Positions 34,584-46,900 of a DNA stretch of 64,000 nucleotides are shown here, piece after piece. Both the position numbers and the translations under genes were made by a program. The stretch is taken from contig NC_092630.1 in NCBI RefSeq assembly GCF_039555335.1, forward strand, positions 86,124,148 through 86,188,147. The letters run 5' to 3'. Numbering within the stretch: the first letter of the stretch is position 1; every line of letters starts with the position of its first letter. Under the pieces are notes generated by a model. That model was given only the letters and a program-made list of their open reading frames with translations, had not been told where the DNA came from and searched no databases. This DNA comes from Amphiura filiformis. Taxonomy: Eukaryota > Echinodermata > Ophiuroidea > Amphilepidida > Amphiuridae.

Positions 34584-35890
34584 CATGGAGGTATATAAAT
34601 AAATGGAGAATGATCGCCAGAATTCTAATCTCCTAAGTGGAGATTATCCCGTTACCTCTATTCAATGAGTCACCAAACTTGAATTGACCAGCCACTTCAG
34701 CCAAGCTATTGATATCCACGATGGTTATGAGCCTCTACCATGGTTCATTGATTGTCACTCCCAAAATTTCCTCATAGGAATTGACCCTACATTGACCCGC
34801 ATGCGGAAGCCTTGTAAAAGAGACTGTATAATGACGTCAGCTAGTCAATCAGCTAGTTCAAAGTCACCAGTTTTGATAGCTTATAGTTTCAATGTATGAT
34901 CGTGCGAAAACCCGAAGAAATTCGGATGTTCTGTTCTCAAGTTATGAAACTGTTTTCTACACTAGTTGTGCCGTAACTTGACAAATTTACTTAGTTTTCA
35001 TGTTCATATATCAAGCTTTTAAGGGGGTCTGAGGGAGTTCAAATATAGTGCAAATGAAAGCAAAACGTTTTTACCTTCCGATTGTGAAACAATTATGTTG
35101 GGCCAATTTGGGCCATTTGAGTTACTGAGCGAGCAAAATTTACGGAAGTACTTGAATTCAAGCAAAAGTGATGATCAGACAATCTTTTCTAGAGAGAAAT
35201 TGATTTACTGGAATGTATAGGCCCTATATACTTTGTTTAAACAGTTTCTCATAGTTTAGTGTATGATAATCGTGATTTTGGTTGAAGCTTCGAGTCAAAT
35301 TGATTGAGTGCCATGACGGATATGTCATGTTATTTTAAACTTTTAATTCTGTAGGCCTATTGTCATGAAATCGTATAGGCCGCCTAAATCATCATCATTA
35401 AACTTCTCATTGTATAATAAATAATTATCAGTATTTAGGCCTAAATGATTATTAATATTATTAGGAGGCTATAATTTTCTTTTTGAGGAGGGGTTTCAAA
35501 TATACGGGGGTCATAACTTTTTGGAAAAAAAAGTCATAATTCAATTTTTTCATGACCAAAATGTAGGGAGTCACAAGATGACAACAGATAAGGTGTTTCT
35601 TTTTTCAAAAAGACTGATTTCTTGATGCAATTTAAGCACTCAATTTTTTTGGCGAAAATGAGATTTTGATATCAAAATTTTATGAAACATGAGCACTTAA
35701 TTTCCAATAAGTATAAACTTCATTTTACCCCATTGAAATCAATGGCCAGTGAAACAGATTTCACAATGTAATCAGCTTAGCATAATCAATATAAACCTGA
35801 AATTGCCTATTCAACAATAATTGGTCATAACCAACGTAGTACAAAAGAGGCTTGGCTGGATCATTCTCCATTTATTTATATACCTCCATG
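34584..35890. mobile_element. 1.3-kb TIR element (CATGGAGGTATATAAATAAA ends)
   Basis: Terminal inverted repeats of 32 bases start CATGGAGGTATATAAATAAA at 34584 and are mirrored at 35859-35890. ATTCAAC is repeated on both sides (34577-34583 and 35891-35897), a likely 7-8-bp duplication. No transposase frame is visible. Confidence 0.7.
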
Positions 35891-35897
35891 ATTCAAC

Positions 35898-37747
35898 CAT
35901 TGCACTACCCAATGTGTAAGTAGAATTGAATGTAGTTGCAAAAGCTTTTCTTAACATACCACAAACTAGAAGTATTTGAACACATCCTTCATGTTAAAAC
36001 AATGGATATTTATGTTACTTCAATGGTTCATAAAATATATCATGCTACATGCTAGTATACTCATACAGCAGCCTTGAGAATACATATCCTCATGTCTCAG
36101 TCACACACGGCTGATTTTATCCAACTCTCAAATATTTTTTGTTTAATAAGTAATTTAGTTAACCACACTGTGTATAAAATATGTCCCAGCCGAATTATCC
36201 AATCAGAAAATGCAAGCTTGCAAAGAATTAACATATTTATAAAATGACCTACAATGACCCCTAAATGATTTATGACCTCACATCTGTTGACATCACACAT
36301 GTGGAAAAATCATCAAAAGAAGCCCAGAGTTAACATTTTTACATACACAGACAAGGACAGACAGCCACACAGGCAATAGAAGTCATTTTATTCGGCAGGG
36401 ACATATTTATATTAAAATTAATTAAATGAACCAGTTTGCTCTTAATGTTTGTCTTTAAAATATCAACACTTATCTGTACATTTTGTTCTCTATAAGGATG
36501 ACCCCTTAATAAAATTGTAATTTAAAACATCATGATGTTAAAAATTATAAAATATTTAACATTAAGGCCTTTGTTTGAACTGCTACACAAATTATGGTAA
36601 AACCATCCATTTAAAAATATAGTGAACAAGACTTATGTAAAAATGTAATTACTGTCTGATCATTTAACACCAAGGCACATTTTTTTACTTCCCTCTTCAA
36701 TTTTTTTCAAAAGGAAGAAATTTGTAAAAAGGAATACTGCACATATATACACCCTTTCATTAGGACAAAATGGAAGAACATTAAACATTTGGATAACTAT
36801 AATACAGGGATATATTTACAATTATATATTGTATAATTATTATATCACTACAAAAGTGCAGACATGTGCAATGTGCTACCTTTGTTATCTTTTTTGAAGA
36901 TATAAAATAGATTTGAAGACTAGTCATTACAGTTAAAATGCCAAAATGTTTTGCAGAAAACTTATTCCAGAAAGGTACTCATTAAAAATGACAATACAGG
37001 AATATATCTTTCCAATTAATATAAAAATATTGTGTGCAATAATTGAGCTTCACTACCAGTGCACTACTGTTATCTCTTTGACTTCTTTATAAATTTGATT
37101 AAATTTGATTGTAAAAAATGCCTAAATTTTGCCACTAAACATTTTGGAATTTTTGGCAACTTGCATTAAATTTGGTTGAAAAATTTTAATACAATGATGG
37201 GTCCCGATTTCTTGAAAAATTGTTAATTGTTATGGGTCCACTTTCATATTCTCAACAGCACATCCCTTCACCCTCACTTGCTATATCCTATAATAATTGA
37301 TTTGTCTCATGTCCAATGGGAAAATTTAATGCGGTATGCATGTTTTCATTTTGTTTTTTATAATACAACAATGCCAATCTGGGGTATTGTATTATATCCC
37401 AAATGCAATTCTATAGTGTTGTCATGCAGCACACCACCATGTAGTATAATAAGGGCCTACAGAATAGTATTGAAATGGCATCTCACCCTACACTACCGCA
37501 ATTTCATGGGTTTTAAGGATTCATGTTGCGTTTTAAGCTATATGCAATACATTTTTGCAGTTGCCGATTCGATCGGAAGCAAATTTGAAAGTGAACATTA
37601 ATATTATAGCAGATTTTCAGCAAAATGTTCATTAAAATGAAAAATCAAATCAAAAAGAAGAAATAAAATTCAACTTCTGCATTTTTTCATGAGTAAAAGT
37701 GCAGCATAAATCTAAAGCATGCGGGGGACATGAGACAAATGTATTTT
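35898..37747. other. intergenic downstream of ALDH8A1, nothing recognised
   Basis: AT-rich sequence with no gene that I can support. The 124-codon plus-strand frame at 37227-37601 has no recognisable domain. Confidence 0.4.
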
Positions 37748-37753
37748 TTTATT
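37748..37753 (-). terminator. candidate AATAAA poly(A) signal of ALDH8A1
   Basis: On the minus strand, AATAAA lies 185 bases after the ALDH8A1 stop codon. Position and sequence fit a cleavage signal. Confidence 0.45.
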
Positions 37754-37937
37754 TGGTCAAAGCTGTATGTATGTATAGGTGGGTGACGGGATGTAGGGGT
37801 GTGTGTACATAATTTGTGACTGGATGGGTATGTGCACACACTAAGTTCCTGTCATCTGCAAGATTTACAACAACTGATCGTGTAATAACCCTGTATCATC
37901 CACAAGATTTAGCCAGACATGCAGCCATTCATTGATT

Positions 37938-40900
37938 CTAGCAATGCTTGACACATATGCATTTGGATTCTGTGTAATACTCAATGGATTCCTTTGCACC
38001 TTCACGACCCATACCAGATGCTTTCATTCCCCCAAATGGCATGTTGAGATCTCGAACCATCCAACAGTTTGTCCACACAGTACCAGCCTAAATATGGGGT
38101 AAAAATTAGGGAGAAATAATTATATTGTCCTGTAAGTATGTGTATGTCACAGCAATAATATTAATAGAGGGGTCAGTGACACAAAGACGTAACTCCATTT
38201 TTTTTGCGAAAATGAAATTATGATATCAAAATGTTCAGAAACATGAGCACTTTCCAATAAACACATAGAAGTAACTCCATTTAGCACCCCATTGAAATCA
38301 ATGGACAGTAAAACATTGACTTAAGGCAGGTGTGTACTCTAGACATTGTTTCTTTCGCAAAATTAAGTTTTTTTGATATGTTTGTACTTTGTTATGTTTT
38401 TTTATAAATACAAGGAATGAAACTCCAGATTTGTAAACTCCAACTGCAATATTTTAAGGATTTTATTTCACTATTCCACTCGTGTTTAAAATTGAAAAGG
38501 AAAGAAAACCTTTGTTGTACCAGCAGGGTACACGCGCGCAACAACGCATCGCGTTGCGTATCGCGCAATTTGTTAACACACACATACGCTATGCATACGC
38601 GACGCTTATCTGCATGCGCGGCGCATCTTATGGAAACACCACGGAAGCACAGATTTCACAAAAACCTAGTGGTCACATGGCTCCGTTTTAGCTGATAAAA
38701 TGTGGGTTTTTTCAAGTTCTTTCCCCCGATTTAAATATCAAGTTATTAATGGATTTCGCTCAAACTTCTCAAGGGGCTGTGGATTTACCCGATGTTCACG
38801 TAATATAAGGTAGAAAAACAAAATCTGACGCATTCTCCTGTGAGATTCGATGAAAGTGCAAAATGTGACCACTTTAAACTTTAACGGCCATTATTTCAAT
38901 GTTCATTTTCTCGGTAAAATGACGATTTAGGTACACGATAACTCAATAAATACAGCATCTAAAGGTAAGCAAATATGATCATCGTAAAAAGCATGATCGA
39001 CCCAAGAAACGGTTTTCTCATTTTTTTTATATTTTGGTCTATTTCCGATTTTAGGCATCATTTTGTGAATTTTTAAAAAGTTCAATTTGATGCCTTATAT
39101 GGTCAATATCTCAAAAAATAAGGCCAATATCAAAAAAATATAAAAAAACATTTTTGGAATGGAGTCTCAAGATTGAGCTAAAAACAAAATAAAATATTTT
39201 GGAAAGAGTGTTTTTTTGTTATGATGTACCTAACAAATATTGCCAAAACTCACTTTTTGTGATTTTCTTCATAATTGTTGTTTTTACCCCAAATCTGTAT
39301 TTACATTAAGATTTATTGATGTCTTGCCTTTATAAAATGTATACTTTTATATGTCTTATGCGAATAATTACAAAGTTATTGCACTTTTACTACATGCATG
39401 TCTGAGAGTACACAGCCTCCTTAACTATATAAGTCAATATGGACCATTATCTTTAAACCTGTTTTTCTCACAATGGCCAAAATGGAGTTACGTCTTTGTG
39501 CAATGACCCCTCAACATAATATTATGCATACAATGTTCATATAACCATCACCTGCTACCGGTGGTTTGGTTGGAAGTTGCCTATGTGTTGCCTGCTCCCA
39601 ACTCACTCCAGGAGAGTCACCCAGCTTGCAGCACTTTGTGGCTTGGGGGCTTAAGCCAACATTGTGACGACTGTCCATGTACACTGTCATGACTGTGTGA
39701 TGAACATCTGTGTTGATTACTGGCACGAAGGTAAGTATATTGTTCATTCTCATTTGATGAATGACTTTGACCCCAAATCATGACTAGCTATATTTGATAT
39801 TTGTGAGATTAATATGCCACCAATCCTACCTGTAACTTTTGAGCCACCCTATGTGTTCTGCCTACATCATTAGTCCAGACACAAGCAGCCAGACCATACT
39901 TTACATCATTAGCTCTTCTGATTGCCTAGAAATAACAACAAAACACAAACACGCTGTTATTGTTTTGGTTTTAACTGTCCATCACCTTGTTTCCGCAGAC
40001 AATACAGTCAATGCAATGGTGGGGTAAATGAGGTTGGATGAAGTTAAAATTAGGGAAATTTTGATTTATTTTTGAAAGTGCATTTTGTTCATGTACACAT
40101 TTCGAATGTTTATTTGGATAGGTTACACCAGGACCTATTACTTTTTGCAGTACAAATGACAAAATCCTGCAATGTGCCACGAAATCTGCCTTTTTGTGTG
40201 CAATTTGATTCAGCCCATGCAATTTATTGGGCCCTGGGTATCACACCCACTTAAGCAGGTGGGATCAATTAATCCACAGACTTATAACAGCTGTTGAAAA
40301 TATCTAATATATTATATATAAACATTAATCAGTACAAAAATATACAATTTGTAGTGCATTGGATATATTGCAGATGTGTATCACATATCATACAAAATTA
40401 AAATCATTACTGAAGCATGTTTTACTGATTCAAAATTTCAATTCAAAAATATAATTTAATCTGGTGTTGCCATATTCCTTTTGTGTTTATTTTTCATTAA
40501 AGTTCAGCAAAATAGCATAGAAAAATTACTATGTGAGGCCACATAATAAACTTTTAAAGACAAGAAATATAATATTGCCAATATTTTATTCAAATATTAG
40601 CAATATTGACCCTTGCAAGTTACTTTGAAGAGACATTGCTTGACATATATGAAAAAGAAACCAAACACACTACACGTGCGTTGGGGGTCTCTTTGCGCTC
40701 TTATAAATAAGAATTATTGATATGAGGAAGCACCACACAATAGGGCAGTTAGTCTTTATGGGACCTGTTATGGTTATGGGATGCAATGATTAATGGCCAC
40801 CACACACATAGTGTAACGGGACCGAGCTTGCCCCTAATACTTTTATAAACGACTGATGGAGAAGACTAGCCTTATAAACATACAAGTGGTAGCGTAGTAT

Positions 40901-43900
40901 CAAAGACTAGAATTCTCCCAAGACATGTTGAATCAGTGATGCATGAAAGGAGAAGTAACAGGTAAAAATGAGACTTGACAATTCTGTTTTATATTTGCTT
41001 CTTTTGTTATATCTTGTATTGTTATTTTGCTTTCATATTTGTCTTATCACATCACAATTCATAAATACAAGTAAACACTGGTAGGCCCCTAAATACACAA
41101 TCTCTGTTGATGATCATGACGATATTTCCTTATTTCTCTCTTTTAAATCCAAATAAATTACCAATAAATGCTGCCGAAAAGTACATACTATCTGCTTGAA
41201 TAATCAAGAAGCATAAAAATACAATTTAATCAACAGAATCTCTCATCACATGACATAGTCGTAGGCTAGGCCAAGGCCTAGTAGGCCTATACTGCAGAGT
41301 ATCCATGCCTGTACACCAAAATAATACGAACTTGCTATGCAACAATGAATGCACACAAAATACAGTGCATAATTTCCATTGGACTTGTGCAATGTGTGTG
41401 GCAAGTCACTTGCCCCAAATTAGGCACAGGCGCTAGGCCAAATCACCGGAGTGCATAAACCACCCTGGTGTTGCCAGTGCCACTATTGTGGTAGCCAAGC
41501 TGCCCCTAGCTCAATCTGAGCTCCAGAGTAGGGCGATTTGCTTTGGTTGGCAGTGCTGACCTTCAAACTGAGTGAAGGTTTGGGTGGACTATTGTCCACC
41601 AAGCAATCTGATTAATTTGCGTCGTGCACGGCCTTTATATACTTTCCTGAACGCAGCGTTCATGGAACCTTTGGCGGCTGCGTTCAAAGCGTAAGCTCCG
41701 TTACTATGGATATCGCGCAGTCACTCCGCGTCAGGCGCTCACTTTCGAAAATATTTTGAATCAACAATTTTAATAACTAGAAACAACTGCTAGTGTTTTT
41801 AAATCAGGAATCAAACTGATGACCCCCTTTTTGACCATGTAAAACATTAAAATACTCAAAAATATCCTAAAATTCTACATTCTTAAACAATTACATCTTA
41901 AATAATCCAAAGTTTGATCAACAAAAGTCGTTTTTAAGGAAATTTACAATAAATAGGAAAAACTTGTTTACGTTCAGACGATTGATGGCGGGAAGTTTCA
42001 AAATGACAAATCTAAAATTCTTTGAAACAACACATGAAAAACCTGAATTTTGTCCTCAATATTTACTCAGTAGATTATGTAATACCTTATTTTGTTCCTG
42101 ACAAAATTATTTACACAATATTATAAGATCTCTGTACAATACTAACGGAAGTAGTAAAATTTGAAGCCAATTTCGCACGTACGACATGACAAATTTTCTC
42201 TGCCGTATTTTCAACACTCGACATAAACTGACGATCGGCAGGTAAACAAATCCAAATATTTACAAAAATATACCTTGTGCAGAGGCATGCAATCATTTTT
42301 AAATGCATAATAACGATGAAAAACTACCACGAACACGTGAGCATCGTGACTCTTCTCTAAATATGAATTTGACAAAAGCTGAATTCGGCCATTGACAACA
42401 CACGGGAGGTAAGCTTACAAATAGGCCAAAAATCTGAAATCGCATTTTGGCTCTCCGTTTCACTACCCCCTCTTCGAGACTATTTCGTCCCGAAATGTAA
42501 CATGTATAATATTTAACTTAATTACAATAAAAAAAATTAGAGCATTTCCTTCACAAAACTTGAGCAGTAACATAGGTAAATTCACCCAACCATTGTTTGG
42601 TGACAGGCTGACAATAACATTGTCATGACCTCGTGACCTCAAAAAGTTTTCCAAAATTTGATTGGCTATTCGGCAGATTTACAACTATACATTATAAAAG
42701 CAACTCTATTTCACATGCAAATTATTATTATTATGTTTACAAGTTTTATACAAATCTTTCACAGTATCTCTAGCATAAATTATTTAAACATCTGGTTTTT
42801 TTATGCATACTCTTCTTCACCAATAAAATATTAATTTACAAGAACCATTTAATTCACCTTGGTGCACATTTCCATCAATTTCATTTTCAAATGCACAATA
42901 CCAGTTTTAATCTTGACTTTCGAGCTAACGAACAGAAGTCTGTCTCTGCATCAAGTTACACAAAACATCAGTTCAACATTTTAAATTTTTCCAACAATTA
43001 ACGATCAATTTATTTAAGTTCAGATATTATAAAAGTTCTATATTCCTCAGCGTCCTTTCTTCCGATGGACCTTGTCTTCAGTTCGATATCTTCAACATCT
43101 GAGAATCTACATTATCATACCTCTTTACGCAACTCTCATGAGAAACTGCCAGATTGGTTCACCGTCGATCATGAGAGGAAATGTTGACTGCGCCGCCCTT
43201 ACATCAATTATGCAAGGTGTAAAGAAGCCATACATCATCCAATAAAACATTAGACCTGGTAAAGAATAACCATTGACTAGTCAAATATCACTTTTGCCAT
43301 TCATTCTTGCACCTGAGTTCTATTAAGTCCATGTAGACTTTCTCAGTTGGCAATCCACCCAAGAGCGAAACTTGATTTTCTGTTACCAATGCGCCTACAT
43401 AGCCTGACATTGCTCTGAAAACATCATGACTGCAATCAGTGAGTCACCGTCGCACCAACCAGAGTTCCAAAATCATAAGATCTGCATAACCAGCCCGTGA
43501 TGATGCCTCAACAGTATCAGTAAGAAAACAGATGATGAGATCTAGTTGATTTTCATTTCTTAATCCTCTTAAGAGCACATGCCGTATACGACGAAACTTA
43601 TCGCTATCTTCAGTAGATAGCATGTACACATCTAATGGCTATTCAATTAAGCAACCATTATTGTAGGCTTGAAATCGATGTATGTTATTCACTGTAGCCA
43701 TCTCCATCTTCATTTTGTTTTTCTTCATCTCTCTTCGTAATTCTCAAAATCTGACATTCAATTCAGAATTAAGGCATGAATTCTCATGTAAAACAACATG
43801 AGTGCCCGACAGTCAACACTGTCCATATTTTTCACGGTGATGTCCCCATATCCATCATTCCAAATGATTGTAAGAATAGTTGTGTCGAAATAAAGTGAGG

Positions 43901-46900
43901 TGTCTTTCACTTTATCTAAATTAAGAAATCCAGATTATTTCTCTTTTAAAAAGAACAAGAATTTCACAGAGACAAAACTTGATCAAAAGATTGTCATGTC
44001 AATACCGCTGCAGTCAGTAAAGTCAAACTTCTAATCACGTTTTGGCTGAAATAAAATTTCTTTCATGAAGTTCTTTTTATTGGAGGCTGCTCCTCTCAGA
44101 GTCGAGTTATTATGATTACATAATAACAATTTCAAATGAAAACAATTTTATATACAGGGTCTACAGGTAGAGTAGACAATCCGCTATGAAACACGTTTAT
44201 ATGATGATGATGTCGGCAAGGCCTATACCTGACTTCAACTTCATAAAACAGTAATTTCATATTTTAGCGGCAAGGAGCTGTGAGCAGGCAGTGCAAGACG
44301 TCGGTGAGCCCTTTACCAGACTTTATACACCACAAGGATCAATGACTATACGGCGAGGGCTTTTCCGCATATCATTATCCCATAAACACGATTATAGCTT
44401 TCGTCTCCTTGAATCTTCCTCGTAAAGCTATTTACAAATTATATACCATCAGACATCATTGCATGTCTGCATGATCATGATAACTGGTCACTCTTCCAGA
44501 CTCATTCTGATGATGGCAAGTCTCCTGGTGCCAATGAGTTGGTGCATAGGCCTGATCGTGTGCCTATACCATCATGACCGTCATATAGCATAGCTGACCT
44601 CTTCCACAAACTCATCTGAGATGACAACTTTCTCAGAGTGTCGGCGTATTGGCCAGATGAATTCCATTCACCTACGCCTATACGGTCAACTAATACCGTC
44701 TGATTATCACTCGGGGTACCTGCTGGTTTGCAGTCTTCCCCATTTATCATGACCAAGGGAGTGTCCTGACCAGTTAACTGTCTCCTTATAGCTAACCGTC
44801 TCCTGGCTCGCCTTCTAGATGATGGAGACTTCCGAGTCCTCCCTTTCTTCTTTGAACTGCTTGAGCATGCCATTTGGCAGGATGGATCATCACAGTCTTT
44901 CCCAATTACGGGAGCATGCGGCCTGGTTAACTTTTTCTGGATCTTTAAGAAAGCTAACCTTCTCCTGGCTCGCATTTGTGATGAGGGAGACTTCCGGTGC
45001 TTTCTCGATGATCTCCCAGTCTTCTTTTTCACATCTACAAATTGCACTTCAGCAATTCCATCTGCATCAGCATCATCTTGATGCTTCCTGTACTTTTCAG
45101 CTTTGTAGAAAGCTTCAGTTTCCACTGCAAACTTAATTGCATCATCAAAAGTAACAGGTTTTGCACGCAGGATGTTTACCCGTAACTCGCTTTCTCTGAT
45201 AGCACTTATGAAGTATTTCTTTGCTATCTCCTGTGAGAAAGGACTTGGTATTGTTGGTAAAGCTAGTTTGACTAACTTTCGGATGTTATGAGCTAGGTCA
45301 GGCAATGACTCGTTTGGGTGCCTTACTCTGTTATTGAGTTTCACCCAGAATAGCTCTTCCTGATTTTCGGTTCCAAACCTCAGGTTCAAACAGGCCACAA
45401 GTGAGTGGTAATCATGCCGTTCAGTCGGATCCAAATATCCCAGTACACTCTGAGCAACACCTCTCAGACCAGTTGCTAAACAAATGGCTTTGGTATACTC
45501 ATTCCATTTATTCCATTCAGCAACAAGTTCGAATTGTATCAAATAGTCTGACCAGGAAGTGGTCCCATCGTAAGTTTGAGGCTTTATTTTCACTCCAGAC
45601 TGAGTGTCATTGCTAGAATGTTTAGGCCTACTTCTCACTGACTCATCACTTTCATGAACATTAAATTCATCACCAGCTAATATTTCTGAGCTGGTATCGG
45701 TTGGAGAAGTATCAACACTATCTTCAGTCGCTGCCATAATAAATCGTGAGCCAAAATTTGTTAAAATTTTGATTTATCCTACCGCCAGACACCAGTTGTA
45801 ACGGGACCGAGCTTGCCCTAATACTTTTATAAGCGACTGATGGAGAGACTAGCCTTATAAACATACAAGTGGTAGCGTAGTATCAAAGACTAGAATTCTC
45901 CCCAAGACATGTTGAATCAGTGATGCATGAAAGGAGAAGTAACAGGTAAAAATGAGACTTGACAATTCTGTTTTATATTTGCTTCTTTTGTTATATCTTG
46001 TATTGTTATTTTGCTTTCATATTTGTCTTATCACATCACAATTCATAAATACAAGTAAACACTGGTAGGCCCCTAAATACACAATCTCTGTTGATGATCA
46101 TGACGATATTTCCTTATTTCTCTCTTTTAAATCCAAATAAATTACCAATAAATGCTGCCGAAAAGTACATACTATCTGCTTGAATAATCAAGAAGCATAA
46201 AAATACAATTTAATCAACAGAATCTCTCATCACATGACATAGTCGTAGGCTAGGCCAAGGCCTAGTAGGCCTATACTGCAGAGTATCCATGCCTGTACAC
46301 CAAAATAATACGAACTTGCTATGCAACAATGAATGCACACAAAATACAGTGCATAATTTCCATTGGACTTGTGCAATGTGTGTGGCAAGTCACTTGCCCC
46401 AAATTAGGCACAGGCGCTAGGCCAAATCACCGGAGTGCATAAACCACCCTGGTGTTGCCAGTGCCACTATTGTGGTAGCCAAGCTGCCCCTAGCTCAATC
46501 TGAGCTCCAGAGTAGAGCGTTTGCTTTGGTTGGCAGTGCTTACCTTCAAACTGAGTGAAGGTTTGGGTGGACTATTGTCCACCAAGCAATCTGATTAATT
46601 TGCGTGCGTGCACGGCCTTTATATACTTTCCTGAACGCGTTCATGGAACCTTTTAGCGACTGCGTTCAAAGCGTAAGCTCCGTTACTATGGATATCGCGC
46701 AGTCACTCCGCGTCAGGCGCTCACTTTCGAAAATATTTTGAATCAACAATTTTAATAACTAGAAACAACTGCTAGTGTTTTTAAATCAGGAATCAAACTG
46801 ATGACCCCCTTTTTGACCATGTAAAACATTAAAATACTCAAAAATATCCTAAAATTCTACATTCTTAAACAATTACATCTTAAATAATCCAAAGTTTGAT

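Noticed and set aside
37227-37601. 124-codon plus-strand frame downstream of ALDH8A1
   Set aside because: No recognisable motif, and its composition is like the surrounding AT-rich DNA.
43444-43629. 61-codon minus-strand frame inside the LTR element as a pol remnant
   Set aside because: No protease, reverse-transcriptase or integrase motif can be recognised.
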